A DNA stretch of 64,000 bases from Mixophyes australis (lineage: Eukaryota; Chordata; Amphibia; Anura; Limnodynastidae): assembly GCA_036250195.1 (NCBI GenBank), contig JAVHZZ010000007.1, positions 160,031,150 through 160,095,149 on the forward strand. Direction: 5' to 3'. The position numbers were made by a program, and so were the translations under genes. Positions 12,401 through 23,244 of this stretch are shown in pieces. Positions within the stretch are counted from its first letter, which is position 1. Each line of letters opens with the position of its first letter. Under the pieces are notes generated by a model. It had not been told where the DNA came from. It saw nothing but the letters and a program-made list of their open reading frames with translations, and did no database searches.

Positions 12401-15400
12401 TGTTCCCCGGCTGTAGCAGTAACTGCCCCAGACTGCGGGCGCCCTGCTATAGTGTGATCTATCTAGCCTGCCATAGGCGCTCTTTGTTCCCCGGCTTTAG
12501 CAGTAACTGCCCCAGGCTGCAGGCGCCCTCCTATAGTGTGATCTGTCTAGCCTGGCATAGGCGCTCTTTGTTCCCCGGCTGTAGCAGTAACTGCCCCAGG
12601 CTGCAGGCGCCCTCCTATAGTGTGATCTATCTAGCCTGGCATAGGCGCTCTTTGTTCCCCGGCTTTAGCAGTAACTGCCCCATGCTGCAGGCGCCCTCCT
12701 ATAGTGTGATCTATCTAGGCTGGCATAGGCGCTCTTTGTTCCCCGGCTTTAGCAGTAACTGCCCCATGCTGCAGGCGCCCTCCTATAGTGTGATCTATCT
12801 AGGCTGGCATAGGTGCTCTTTGTTCCCCGGCTGTAGCAGTAACTGCCCCATGCGGCGGGCGCCCTCCTATAGTGTGATCTATCTAGCCTGGCATAGGCGC
12901 TCTTTGTTCCCCGGCTTTAGCAGTAACTGCCCCATGCGACAGGCGCCCTCCTATAGTGTGATCTATCTAGGTTGGCATAGGCGCTCTTTGTTCCCCGGCT
13001 TTAGCAGTAACTGCCCCAGGCTGCAGGCGCCCTCCTATAGTGTGATCTATCTAGGTTGGCATAGGCGCTCTTTGTTCCCCGGCTTTAGCAGTAACTGCCC
13101 CATGCGGCGGGCGCCCTCCTATAGTGTGATCTATCTAGGTTGGCATAGGCGCTCTTTGTTCCCCGGCTTTAGCAGTAACTGCCCCATGCGGCGGGCGCCC
13201 TCCTATAGTGTGATCTATCTAGGTTGGCATAGGCGCTCTTTGTTCCCCGGCTTTAGCAGTAACTGCCCCAGGCAGCGGGCGCCCTCCTATAGTGTGATCT
13301 ATCTAGGCTGGCATAGGCGCTCTTTGTTCCCCGGCTTTAGCAGTAACTGCCCCAGGCAGCGGGCGCCCTCCTATAGTGTGATCTATCTAGCCTGGCATAG
13401 GCGCTCTTTGTTCCCCGGCTTTAGCAGTAACTGCCCCAGGCTGCAGACTTATATTGGGGTTGGGGGAGAACCAGTATTTTTGTCATTTACTTATTTATTT
13501 AATATATTTTTGAACAGTATAGATAACGGTTGATGATGATGATGACTGGCATATAATTATTCTTCTATATTCTGTATGTTGTGCATCATATATACTATTA
13601 AAGTAATTCTATCGTTTTCAAATAAGCATTGCCCAAGCGATTGTATTGTGTTTCTAACGCACAAAGTGATTTATTTGAGCAGATGTAAAAATTTAACAGT
13701 TCAATACATGATTGTAATATAATACAGTACAGTACAGCCAATACCAAAAGATACATACATACCGCTGCGCTAACCACGGGTACCAGTGAACAGTAATTCA
13801 CCCGTGAATACTGTGATCAGAGTAGACTGAGGCTGGTGGGGGTGCAGCTATGATTATATATACAGTCAGTGTTATAGAGTGAACAATAGAGATGACATGG
13901 CTTGCTTCTATAGGTCCAGACTTCACATGGGTCCAGGGTAAACAGGTCATAGGCTGGTTCAATCTAAGGAATCCAAAGGTGGGGGTCATCTGTCCAGGGG
14001 ATCTGCTCCTTTCTTCCCGCCAATGACCCAGTTACAACTTAGTCCATTAGCATTTCCTGGCCAGCATCATACAAAGGTTCATTCCCTAACATCAATAACT
14101 AGAGTATGCAATGTGCGATCTCTTCGCCGAATGCACCGGACAGCTGCTGATGAATAGGGGTTTAGTATGATATCAGACATGACACATTTCCTATGACCTG
14201 AACCTTGAATATCACTGAAGTGTACATATAATCATAATATATAAACTAATAATAAACCAAATACTATCTGCTCATAAATTACAGTGTAACGGAACCAATA
14301 TGAATATGAATTACCTAAATAACTAAATGTTGTAATGCGAGTGTGTGCGTGCTTATTTTACCGTGTGATCGCCCTATGCCACGTGTAGCGTGGCATACTG
14401 AGTGCAATCGACCAATAAAACAATATCAACCAATATACTTTCGTTCATCCAATTATACGACTTTGACAATACAATTTGCAGTACACACCTAAGACCACGA
14501 TTTTGGGGCTGTCAGTTTGCGCCCATAATCGGTCCCTGAGTGTTCTACGGGCTGGGACAGATACTCTGAGCTTCCACTTATGGTTATAGGATCACTGATC
14601 ACAGATTTTATTTTTAGAACAATCATCACTCAGTTTACCGAAGCATTGGAAGCCGATGGGTAACAGTCTGGTGTTGGTCGTGGATGTCGCCGTCAGTACT
14701 CCAGAATATGTAGATGTTCAGCAAAAATTTGCACAAAGCTGCAGAAACAGAATACTGAAGGTAACGTTACATCTTGTGGAAGCATTTCTATTGGCTGCAT
14801 AATATAATACGATTAATTGCACAATGTGCATAAAATGTCCTTTTAATCTCATGGTTCATTTAAACCATAAATAAGGTTGAACCGAGCAATCGTTTAGCAG
14901 AATGAACACAGGTATTGTAGTGAGAGCCGTGACTGCGAAGTGAGAGTAAGTTGGGCTTTAATGTGACATTTGCGCAGTGCGTCTGTGACAGGGCGATCTT
15001 ACTCTGCCACCCTGAGGGGGTTGGCTTAATGATTTGTCTTACCGTCACTAACCTGCTGTTACTGGACACTCCTACAGGTGCCACCAAACTCTACGACTGA
15101 GCCCACCACCATGGTGCCCCCAGTTGTAGGAGAATAGCCGCTGCCATCACCAGGCTCCTTCACTGGCACCTGGAACCGCCTACTTGTGGGCTGTGTGTAC
15201 CTGCAGGTGCCTGTGGCTGGTTCCTCTCGACCACTTACTTAGGATCAGCGTTGCTGGGGAGCAGGCAGCGCCTTGACACATCACAACCAGGGGATGGATT
15301 AAAGTATTAGATTTATCTATAGGTTTTACTGGGCCAGTGGACAAGGTCTTTCTGTTCATGTACAGCTAATAGACATGAGAATAGATCTCTCCTCTACCAA

Positions 15401-18400
15401 ACAGCGATATTACTAATAGTGGCATCAGGGCGTAGCTCTTGGTACAGGAAACTATGGTGTGTCTAAAAATGAGATTTAAATACAGTTTTCAGTATTTTGT
15501 GAATCTCCGACATCTGCATATACCAATGGTCCGTCTTTAAGACCGTCTAGACCATGGGATGATCCACTGTGGTTTTATGGTAAAGAATGTGGAAAAGTCA
15601 GAATCTTAATACATTTTCTGCTTTTATAACAATATACACAATGCACATGTGTATCCCGGGAGGAATAATCCATAGTCGCTGTGTAACTGTATCCCGGGAG
15701 GAATAATCCATAGTCGCTGTGTTACTGTATCCCGGGAGGAATATTCCATAGTCGCTGTGTTACTGTATCCTGGGAGGAATATTCCATAGTCGCTGTGTAA
15801 CTGTATCCTGGGAGGAATATTCCATAGTCGCTGTGTAACTGTATCCCGGGAGGAATAATCCATAGTCGCTGTGTTACTGTATCCTGGGAGGAATATTCCA
15901 TAGTCGCTGTGTTACTGTATCCCGGGAGGAATATTCCATAGTCGCTGTGTTACTGTATCCTGGGAGGAATATTCCATAGTCGCTGTGTAACTGTATCCTG
16001 GGAGGAATATTCCATAGTCGCTGTGTAACTGTATCCCGGGAGGAATATTCTATAGTCGCTGTGTTACTGTATCCTGGGAGGAATATTCCATAGTCGCTGT
16101 GTTACTGTATCCTGGGAGGAATATTCCATAGTCGCTGTGTTACTGTATCCCGGGAGGAATATTCCATAGTCGCTGTGTAACTGTATCCCGGGAGGAATAT
16201 TCTATAGTCGCTGTGTTACTGTATCCTGGGAGGAATATTCCATAGTCGCTGTGTTACTGTATCCTGGGAGGAATATTCCATAGTCGCTGTGTTACTGTAT
16301 CCCGGGAGGAATATTCCATAGTCGCTGTGTTACTGTATCCCGGGAGGAATATTCCATAGTCGCTGTGTAACTGTATCCCGGGAGGAATATTCTATAGTCG
16401 CTGTGTTACTGTATCCTGGGAGGAATATTCCATAGTCGCTGTGTTACTGTATCCCGGGAGGAATATTCCATAGTCGCTGTGTTACTGTATCCCGGGAGGA
16501 ATATTCCATAGTCGCTGTGTAACTGTATCCCGGGAGGAATAATCCATAGTCGCTGTGTAACTGTATCCCGGGAGGAATAATCCATAGTCGCTGTGTAACT
16601 GTATCCTGGGAGGAATATTCCATAGTCGCTGTGTTACTGTATCCCGGGAGGAATAATCCATAGTCGCTGTGTAACTGTATCCCGGGAGGAATATTCCATA
16701 GTCGCTGTGTAACTGTATCCTGGGAGGAATATTCCATAGTCGCTGTGTTACTGTATCCTGGGAGGAATATTCCATAGTCGCTGTGTTACTGTATCCCGGG
16801 AGGAATAATCCATAGTCGCTGTGTTACTGTATCCCGGGAGGAATATTCCATAGTCGCTGTGTTACTGTATCCTGGGAGGAATATTCCATAGTCGCTGTGT
16901 TACTGTATCCTGGGAGGAATAATCCATAGTCGCTGTGTAACTGTATCCCGGGAGGAATATTCCATAGTCGCTGTGTTACTGTATCCCGGGAGGAATATTC
17001 CATAGTCGCTGTGTTACTGTATCCCGGGAGGAATATTCCATAGTCGCTGTGTTACTGTATCCCGGGAGGAATATTCCATAGTCGCTGTGTTACTGTATCC
17101 CGGGAGGAATAATCCATAGTCGCTGTGTAACTGTATCCCGGGAGGAATATTCCATAGTCGCTGTGTTACTGTATCCCGGGAGGAATAATCCATAGTCGCT
17201 GTGTAACTGTATCCTGGGAGGAATATTCCATAGTCGCTGTGTTACTGTATCCTGGGAGGAATATTCCATAGTCGCTGTGTAACTGTATCCCGGGAGGAAT
17301 ATTCCATAGTCGCTGTGTTACTGTATCCCGGGAGGAATATTCCATAGTCGCTGTGTAACTGTATCCCGGGAGGAATATTCCATAGTCGCTGTGTTACTGT
17401 ATCCCGGGAGGAATAATCCATAGTCGCTGTGTTACTGTATCCCGGGAGGAATATTCCATAGTCGCTGTGTAACTGTATCCCGGGAGGAATATTCCATAGT
17501 TGCTGTGTTACTGTATCCCGGGAGGAATATTCCATAGTCGCTGTGTTACTGTATCCCGGGAGGAATATTCCATAGTCGCTGTGTTACTGTATCCCGGGAG
17601 GAATAATCCATAGTCGCTGTGTTACTGTATCCTGGGAGGAATATTCCATAGTCGCTGTGTTACTGTATCCTGGGAGGAATATTCCATAGTCGCTGTGTTA
17701 CTGTATCCCGGGAGGAATATTCCATAGTCGCTGTGTAACTGTATCCCGGGAGGAATATTCCATAGTCGCTGTGTAACTGTATCCCGGGAGGAATATTCCA
17801 TAGTCGCTGTGTAACTGTATCCCGGGAGGAATATTCCATAGTCGCTGTGTAACTGTATCCTGGGAGGAATATTCCATAGTCGCTGTGTTACTGTATCCCG
17901 GGAGGAATATTCCATAGTCGCTGTGTAACTGTATCCTGGGAGGAATATTCCATAGTCGCTGTGTTACTGTATCCTGGGAGGAATATTCCATAGTCGCTGT
18001 GTTACTGTATCCTGGGAGGAATATTCCATAGTCGCTGTGTTACTGTATCCCGGGAGGAATAATCCATAGTCGCTGTGTTACTGTATCCCGGGAGGAATAT
18101 TCCATAGTCGCTGTGTTACTGTATCCTGGGAGGAATATTCCATAGTCGCTGTGTTACTGTATCCCGGGAGGAATATTCCATAGTTGCTGTGTTACTGTAT
18201 CCCGGGAGGAATATTCCATAGTCGCTGTGTTACTGTATCCCGGGAGGAATATTCCATAGTCGCTGTGTTACTGTATCCCGGGAGGAATAATCCATAGTCG
18301 CTGTGTTACTGTATCCTGGGAGGAATATTCCATAGTCGCTGTGTTACTGTATCCCGGGAGGAATATTCCATAGTCGCTGTGTTACTGTATCCTGGGAGGA

Positions 18401-21400
18401 ATATTCCATAGTCGCTGTGTTACTGTATCCCGGGAGGAATAATCCATAGTCGCTGTGTTACTGTATCCCGGGAGGAATAATCCATAGTCGCTGTGTTACT
18501 GTATCCCGGGAGGAATAATTCATAGTCGCTGTGTTACTGTATCCCGGGAGGAATAATCCATAGTCACTGTGTTACTGTATCCCGGAAGGAATAAGCCATA
18601 GTCGCTGTGTTACTGTATCCCGGGAGGAATAATCCATAGTCGCTGTGTTACTGTATCCCGGGAGGAATAATCCATAGTCGCTGTGTTACTGTATCCCGGG
18701 AGGAATATTCCATATTCGCTGTGTAACTGTATCCCGGGAGGAATATTCCATAGTCGCTGTGTAACTGTATCCCGGGAGGAATATTCCATAGTCGCTGTGT
18801 TACTGTATCCCGGGAGGAATATTCCATAGTCGCTGTGTAACTGTGTCCCGGGAGGAATATTTCATAGTCGCTGTGTAACTGTATCCCGGGAAGAATATTC
18901 CATAGTCGCTGTGTTACTGTATCCCGGGAGGAATATTCCATAGTCGCTGTGTAACTGTATCCCGGGAGGAATATTCCATAGTCGCTGTGTAACTGTATCC
19001 TGGGAGGAATATTCCATAGTCGCTGTGTTACTGTATCCTGGGAGGAATATTCCATAGTCCCTGTGTAACTGTATCCCGGGAGGAATATTCCATAGTCGCT
19101 GTGTAACTGTATCCCGGGAGGAATATTCCATAGTCGCTGTGTAACTGTATCCCGGGAAGAATATTCCATAGTCGCTGTGTAACTGTATCCCGGGAGGAAT
19201 ATTCCATAGTCGCTGTGTAACTGTATCCCGAGAAGAATATTCCATAGTCGCTGTGTTACTGTATCCCGGGAGGAATATTCCATAGTCGCTGTGTTACTGT
19301 ATCCCGGGAGGAATATTCCATAGTCGCTGTGTTACTGTATCCCGGGAGGAATATTCCATAGTCGCTGTGTAACTGTATCCCGGGAGGAATATTCCATAGT
19401 CGCTGTGTAACTGTATCCCGGGAGGCATATTCCATAGTCGCTGTGTAACTGTATCCCGGGAGGAATATTCCATAGTCGCTGTGTAACTGTATCCCGGGAG
19501 GAATATTCCATAGTCGCTGTGTAACTGTATCCCGGGAGGAATATTCCATAGTCGCTGTGTAACTGTATCCCGGGAGGAATATTCCATAGTCGCTGTGTAA
19601 CTGTATCCCGGGAGGAATATTCCATAGTCGCTGTGTAACTGTATCCCGGGAGGAATATTCCATAGTCGCTGTGTAACTGTATCCCGGGAGGAATATTCCA
19701 TAGTCGCTGTGTTACTGTATCCCGGGAGGAATATTCCATAGTCGCTGTGTAACTGTATCTCGGGAGGAATATTCCATAGTCGCTGTGTAACTGTATCCCG
19801 GGAGGAATATTCCATAGTCGCTGTGTAACTGTATCCCGGGAGGAATATTCCATAGTCGCTGTGTAACTGTATCGCGGGAGGAATATTCCATAGTCGCTGT
19901 GTTACTGTATCCCGGGAGGAATATTCCATAGTCGCTGTGTTACTGTATCCCGGGAAAAATCTTCCATAGTCGCTGTGTTACTGTATCCCGGGAGGAATAT
20001 TCCATAGTCGCTGTGTTACTGTATCCTGGGAGGAATATACTGTAGCCGCTGTGTTACTGTATCCTGAGAGGAATATTCCATAGTCGCTGTGTTACTGTAT
20101 CCTGAGAGGAATATTCTATATTCGCTGTGTTACTTATCCCGGGAGGAATATTCTATAGTCGCTGTGTTACTGTATCCTGAGTGGAATATTCTATAGTCGC
20201 TGTGTTACTGTATCCTGGGAGGAATATACTGTAGCCGCTGTGTTACTGTATCCTTAGAGGAATATTCCATAGTCGCTGTGTTACTGTATCCCGGGAGGAA
20301 TATTCCATAGTCGCTGTGTTACTGTATCCCGGGAGAAATCTTCCATAGTCGCTGTGTTACTGTATCCCGGGAGGAATATTCCATAGTCGCTGTGTTACTG
20401 TATCCTGGGAGGAATATACTGTAGCCGCTGTGTTACTGTATCCTGAGAGGAATATTCTATATTCGCTGTGTTACTTATCCCGGGAGGAATATTCTATAGT
20501 CGCTGTGTTACTGTATCCTGAGAGGAATATTCTATAGTCGCTGTGTTACTGTATCCTGGGAGGAATATACTGTAGCCGCTGTGCTACTGTATCCTGAGTA
20601 AAATATTTGACAGGTATTTAGTTGGTGTAATTCGTAGTCACAGATTAGTGCTTTGAAGGTCCAATTATTATTATTATTATTATTCATTTTTATTTATAAG
20701 GCGCCACTAGGTGTCCGTAGCGCCGTACAGGGACAAACGAAATTACAATATGAGGAGAGACAGCACAGTACAGTAAACAATTAGCACAGTAACTCTGTGA
20801 GCTCAAAGTACAGCTAGAGGGGCGTGGGAGGGGAGAGGGGAAGGTCTGCATATGACGGAGCCCAAGAGGGAGGGCACGGATGATAGGGAGACCCCCAGGG
20901 GGGGAGAAGAGGGAGCGGGAGGGGACGGGGGGAAGGGGGTCCTCGAGGAGGAGGGCAAGGTTGCTGGAGAGCAGAGTTAACAGTGATGAAGACAGGAGGA
21001 GAGGTGACCCTGCTCAAAGGAGCGTACAATCTAAGGGATGTTGTAGACAGACAGAGAGACACGGGGGAGAGAGGGAGGAATGGAGGATAGGGGTAGGGGA
21101 ATGAAGGGGAAGAGGCAGAAGAAAAGGTAGGCAATTAAGTGGGAGACTGGAAGGCTTTAAGAAAAAGGTGGGTTTTTAAAGCCCGTTTGAAACTGGACAG
21201 ATTAGGGGAAGTTCTGATGGAGGGAGGGAGCTTGTTCCAGTGGATTCTGTGGATTCTGAATTATAAGAGGTAACATTGGGAAGAGAGACCAGTCTTTTTA
21301 TTTCTCTCTTCACAGATTGAGAGGATACAGAACAAGGACCTGTGGATGAATTATGAGATAAAGAAGAAGAGTATCGACACTAAGAACGGTTCCACAAACA

Positions 21401-22099
21401 ACGAGCGTCAGCTCTTCCACGGGACCGACTCTAACTCAATACAAAATGTTATTCATAATGGGTTCAACAGGAGCTACGCGGGACGAAACGGTGAGACTCA
21501 GTCTGTAATGAATACAGCGTCTACTTATCTCCTATTTCACTGCTCTACGTATGTGTATCCGATGTACAGTGATATGTGGTACATAGAGATTATAAAGGGT
21601 ATCGGGAGAGCTGTATTCTGCTCTCTGTCTGCTGAACAACATTATATAAACATTCCCATCACCCTCTTCCTAGTACATACTGGATATATACAGTGATTCT
21701 ACGTGTGCAGGTCTTAGGTTAGAGGACAGCTTATCACAATACGTACTGTCACTGTCTGCTCATTGTGTTGGCTTTACACACATCTAATATACTCCATGTT
21801 TCTGTCACACAGCTGCAGCCTTTGGAAATGGAACATACTTTGCGGTAAATGCGAGTTACTCCGCCGCCAGCACCTACTCCAAACCAGACACAAGTGGACA
21901 CAAACACATGTACCTGGCCCGCGTCCTTACTGGGGTCTTCTGTCGTGGACACGGTGGAATGGTCGCACCTCCACCCAAGAACCCAGCCAACCCCACTGAC
22001 CTGTACGACAGTGTAACCGATAACCCAGCCGGTCCTTCAATGTTTGTCATATTTAACGACATTCAGGCCTATCCTGATTATCACATCACTTTTTGTTAA
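3347..22099 (+). CDS. parp14: PARP14-like gene A, 3' part (seven exons): macro3 - KH - WWE - PARP catalytic domain
   Basis: Exons at 3347-3409, 4961-5152, 9131-9337, 10116-10718, 14618-14760, 21316-21490 and 21813-22099 join in phase (1,1,1,1,0,1, stop) with GT-AG borders throughout and no internal stop. The product matches vertebrate PARP14 in domain order: second half of macrodomain 3, a KH-like linker, a WWE domain and the PARP catalytic domain. PARP14 is a mono-ADP-ribosyltransferase that works in interferon and IL-4 signalling and antiviral defence; that role is family knowledge. The visible exons code about 556 residues; human PARP14 is about 1800, so most of the N-terminus is missing upstream. 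The introns are full of mobile elements and two large tandem arrays, but the coding exons look intact. A paralog within a PARP14 cluster, not the strict ortholog, is possible. Confidence 0.93.
4078..4295. mobile_element. MITE with long terminal inverted repeats
   Basis: Starts GGGGGGATTCAATTG and ends CAATTGAATTCCCCCC. The inverted similarity runs inwards through GAAAGTAACGC on both sides, giving imperfect inverted repeats of roughly 45-50 bp. TAT flanks both ends (4075-4077 and 4296-4298), a possible short target duplication. It has no coding capacity. The superfamily is not clear; Harbinger or piggyBac types make duplications of about this size. Confidence 0.65.
4961..5152 (+). CDS. parp14: PARP14-like gene A exon: macrodomain 3, second half
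   Basis: A 192-bp exon (64 codons, phase 1 to 1) between acceptor TTTTCCCAG and donor GTATAA. It reads [10 protein letters not shown], then [10 protein letters not shown], then [20 protein letters not shown]. The strand after I-I-T, the H-V-V-G-P word, L-Q-E-C-E-K and P-A-x-G-T-G are all found in PARP14 macrodomain 3. The GTG loop contacts the distal ribose in macrodomains. Confidence 0.9.
5153..6104. other. Intron of gene A, no gene seen
   Basis: Unremarkable intron sequence with a short (TA)n run near 5388-5402. No coding similarity recognised before the LINE. Confidence 0.5.
6105..8420 (+). mobile_element. CR1/L2-group LINE, 5'-truncated, sense to gene A
   Basis: The + strand carries a decayed non-LTR reverse transcriptase. 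The part near 6110-6480 resembles the post-endonuclease linker of the minus-strand LINE at 25.7-29.6 kb ([16 protein letters not shown] versus SFYNHTLTAALDSVAP). RT motifs follow: [16 protein letters not shown] near 7053, [18 protein letters not shown] near 7220 and [10 protein letters not shown] near 7322, with the catalytic Y-A-D-D. The later [10 protein letters not shown] and LNAARL-type thumb words near 7720-7810 are in another frame. The 3' tail near 8310 (TTAGATTGTACGCTCC) matches the CR1/L2 3' end. The sequence is strikingly C+T rich on this strand. It lies in an intron of gene A and is broken by frameshifts. Confidence 0.8.
8490..8990 (+). repeat. LTR-like dispersed repeat, copy 1
   Basis: Similar over roughly 400 bp to 54850-55290. 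Shared words include CCTGGCTT, CTGCGCTACGG, TTAAAGACCTGGGG-type, AGCTCTACGGGAA, GGCGGCTGCTA and GGTGAAGACCTCT. In both copies a TTTAAG/TATTTAAGGCAG word is followed by a possible transcription start, as in an LTR with a TATA-like box. No coding part accompanies it, so a solo LTR is the simplest reading; the superfamily is not assigned. Confidence 0.5.
9131..9337 (+). CDS. parp14: PARP14-like gene A exon: end of macrodomain 3 and linker
   Basis: A 207-bp exon (69 codons, phase 1 to 1) from acceptor CTCAG to donor GTGAGT. It reads [20 protein letters not shown], then [21 protein letters not shown], then [13 protein letters not shown]-(D/E)-x-I-(L/I)-D, S-V-x-x-V-x-V-V-I-F and M-K-K-(K/R)-E-G-T are direct matches to the end of PARP14 macrodomain 3 and the linker after it. 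Confidence 0.93.
9338..10115. other. Intron of gene A, nothing recognised
   Basis: No ORF or repeat boundary that I can support. Short A-rich run just before the next acceptor. Confidence 0.4.
10116..10718 (+). CDS. parp14: PARP14-like gene A exon: KH-like region and WWE domain
   Basis: A 603-bp exon (201 codons, phase 1 to 1), acceptor GATTACAG, donor GTAATG. Residues about 1-110 match the PARP14 KH-like segment ([18 protein letters not shown], then ELQKK-type [10 protein letters not shown], then [17 protein letters not shown]). Residues about 130-200 are a WWE domain: [37 protein letters not shown], then IERVLKH. WWE domains bind poly-ADP-ribose or its iso-ADP-ribose unit in several PARPs and ubiquitin ligases. 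Only one of the usual Trp residues of the name motif is obvious (W in QWKYE), as is also the case in PARP14. Confidence 0.93.
10719..11173. other. Intron of gene A before the 84-bp array
   Basis: No gene seen. The unique sequence runs into the minisatellite at about 11174. Confidence 0.4.
11174..13446. repeat. 84-bp minisatellite, about 27 copies
   Basis: An 84-bp unit is repeated head to tail. Landmarks in each unit are CCTATAGTGTGATC, TGGCATAGGCGCTCTTTG, TTCCCCGGCTTTAGCAG and TAACTGCCCCA. Copies differ at a handful of positions (GCCTGG/GGCTGG/GGTTGG; CAGGCTGCAG/CATGCGGCGG; CTTTAGC/CTGTAGC). It is in the intron between the WWE exon and the first catalytic exon. Because 84 is divisible by three, one frame stays open for 779 codons, but this is an artefact of the period and not a gene. 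Confidence 0.97.
13447..14617. other. Intron of gene A, no gene seen
   Basis: AT-rich. A short (GAT)n run lies at about 13531. Near 14376 the sequence GCCACGTGTAGCGTGGC can form a 7-bp hairpin. Parts may derive from an old element, but I cannot name it. Confidence 0.4.
14618..14760 (+). CDS. parp14: PARP14-like gene A exon: start of PARP catalytic domain
   Basis: A 143-bp exon (phase 1 in, 0 out), acceptor TTTTTAG, donor GTAACG. It reads SLPKHWKPM, then [16 protein letters not shown], then RILK. LPxHW and P-E-Y-x-x-V-x-x-x-F form the beginning of the PARP14/PARP15/PARP10-type ART fold. Confidence 0.9.
14761..15649. other. Intron of gene A before the 38-bp satellite
   Basis: No gene or named repeat recognised. 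Confidence 0.4.
15650..20598. repeat. 38-bp satellite array, about 130 copies
   Basis: A 38-bp unit is repeated for nearly 5 kb within one intron of gene A. The unit contains TGTATCCCGGGAGG, then AATATTCCATAGTCGC, then TGTGTTAC. Two palindromes sit side by side in the commonest form, CCCGGG and GGAATATTCC. Main variants are CCCGGG/CCTGGG, AATATTCC/AATAATCC and GTGTTAC/GTGTAAC. From about 18700 to 19960 the copies are most uniform. After about 20000 they diverge, with CTGTAGCC-bearing units recurring as a higher-order pattern. Long minus-strand frames arise because three units make 38 codons. Confidence 0.98.
20672..21260 (-). mobile_element. CR1/L2-group LINE 3'-end fragment
   Basis: Read on the minus strand it ends CTAGTGGCGCCTTATAAATAAAA followed by (TAA)n, the same 3' tail as the LINE at 25.7-29.6 kb. 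The G+A-rich + strand mirrors the C+T-rich coding strand of that LINE. It is 5' truncated, with only the region after the RT left, and it sits 55 bp upstream of the next PARP exon. Confidence 0.75.
21316..21490 (+). CDS. parp14: PARP14-like gene A exon: catalytic domain with LFHGTD motif
   Basis: A 175-bp exon (phase 0 in, 1 out), acceptor TTCACAG, donor GTGAGA. It reads [10 protein letters not shown], then [19 protein letters not shown], then [11 protein letters not shown]. The His of LFHGTD is the first catalytic residue (NAD+ nicotinamide-ribose contact). The I-E-R-I-Q-N-x-D-L-W and G-F-N-R-S-Y-A-G words are nearly identical to PARP14. Confidence 0.96.
21813..22099 (+). CDS. parp14: PARP14-like gene A last exon: catalytic domain C-terminus, H-Y-M triad
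   Basis: A 287-bp terminal exon, acceptor TCACACAG, TAA at 22097-22099. It reads [17 protein letters not shown], then [18 protein letters not shown], then [17 protein letters not shown], then [12 protein letters not shown]. The Tyr of GTYF is the second catalytic residue. The third position, Glu in PARP1 and Leu in human PARP14, is Met in PSMFVIF by alignment. Lack of Glu predicts mono-, not poly-, ADP-ribosylation. The protein ends two residues after the conserved I-T-F. Confidence 0.96.
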
Positions 22100-22795
22100 C
22101 AATCTGCTATTTAACCACAACTAACTGCCAAGTAATCTGTAAAAAGGAATCAGTGATTATAGTATAATGTCATAATGATTATTATATCCCACACACAGAT
22201 TTTATATATATCGTTATAGACTTGAATTGCTGTCAGATCATGTTATATAATATGCAGAGAAGTGGAGCCACAGATGTGGAGAATGAGGCACAATACAATA
22301 GGGAGAGGAGAGGCTCCGAGATAATGCGCCATCAGTCCTTCAGTTGTCTCTGTACAATATATAAAGTTTTAGTGTCCATCCTTCATCAGATCTCAAAATG
22401 AAACGTGCGACATGAACTTACAGAAAAGTCCAACTCCTGACACCAAACAGCGTTTCAGACTGAATGCCCGAAGGTCCCTATACGTACTGCAATGTTATCC
22501 GGTTGTTGTGGCCCTAACTGGAAGCAGATTGTAGCTCGGATGGTAGAGCTGGTACATCCGGCCATGACAGTGTATGTGGACATCCTCCCTCTCTGCTGTC
22601 TGTGCCTTCTAGGATCAGGGCATCGGTGCCCAGTGGTCGGATCTGTCAGAATGATCTACAAATGTGTATGGTAAAACCTCACAGAGATCGCCGTGTGTAC
22701 GGCACCGTTAGACTATAATATCTGTATTATTACCACACAGTCATCATTCAGTCATTGGTAATTAACACATATTGCCTGATACAGTCACGTAATAT

Positions 22796-22801
22796 AATAA
22801 A
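22796..22801 (+). promoter_or_regulatory. Candidate polyadenylation signal of gene A
   Basis: AATAAA about 700 bp after the stop codon and before the V-SINE. It is the first canonical hexamer I see in the 3' flank; transcript data would be needed to confirm its use. Confidence 0.4.
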
Positions 22802-22904
22802 CCATCCATATAACTGTTACACAGGAAAACACATTGGATTGAATTGGGATCAGAAAATAATCTTTTGTAAATAATCAGTATACTAATAATAATACAAATA
22901 ATCA

Positions 22905-23092
22905 CACATCAGTGGTTAGCACTTCTGCCTCACAGCACTGGGGTCATAAGTTCAATTCCCAACCATGGCCTCATTTGTGTGGAGTTTGTATGTTCTCCCT
23001 GTGTTTGCGTGGGTTTCCTCCGAGTGCTCTGGTTTCTTCCCACACTCCAAAAAGATTCTGGTAGGTTAATTGGCTGCTATTAAATTGACCCT

Positions 23093-23133
<41 letters not shown>

Positions 23134-23244
23134 ATTAGGGAATTTAGACTGTAAGCTCCAATGGGGCAGGGACTGATGTGAGTGAGTTCTCTGTACAGCG
23201 CTGCGGAATTAGTGGCGCTATATAAGTAAATAAATAGATGATGA
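22905..23244 (+). mobile_element. V-SINE (tRNA-derived SINE with conserved central domain)
   Basis: The head TGGTTAGCACTTCTGCCTC and AGTTCAATTCC resemble a tRNA with A and B boxes of RNA polymerase III. The centre GTGTGGAGTTTGTATGTTCTCC and GTGGGTTTCCTCCGAGTGCT is the V-SINE core shared by fishes and amphibians. The tail TTAGACTGTAAGCTCC to GGCGCTATATAAGTAAATAAA matches the 3' end of the CR1/L2-group LINEs in this same window. A (CT)n run interrupts it at about 23095-23125. Confidence 0.85.
23094..23133. repeat. (CT)n then (TG)n microsatellite inside the V-SINE
   Basis: About 15 CT dinucleotides followed by a short TG run. Confidence 0.95.

Noticed and set aside
11194..13533. 779-codon open frame on the + strand
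   Set aside because: It is the 84-bp minisatellite read in a stop-free frame. It sits in a PARP14 intron and has no unique domain.
15624..19929. Many minus-strand frames of 79-211 codons with a repeated 38-residue motif
   Set aside because: Artefact of the 38-bp satellite: three units give 38 codons, and several frames are open at once.
22905..22975. Possible tRNA gene
   Set aside because: The tRNA-like head belongs to a V-SINE; the central domain and LINE-like tail follow directly and the cloverleaf is decayed.
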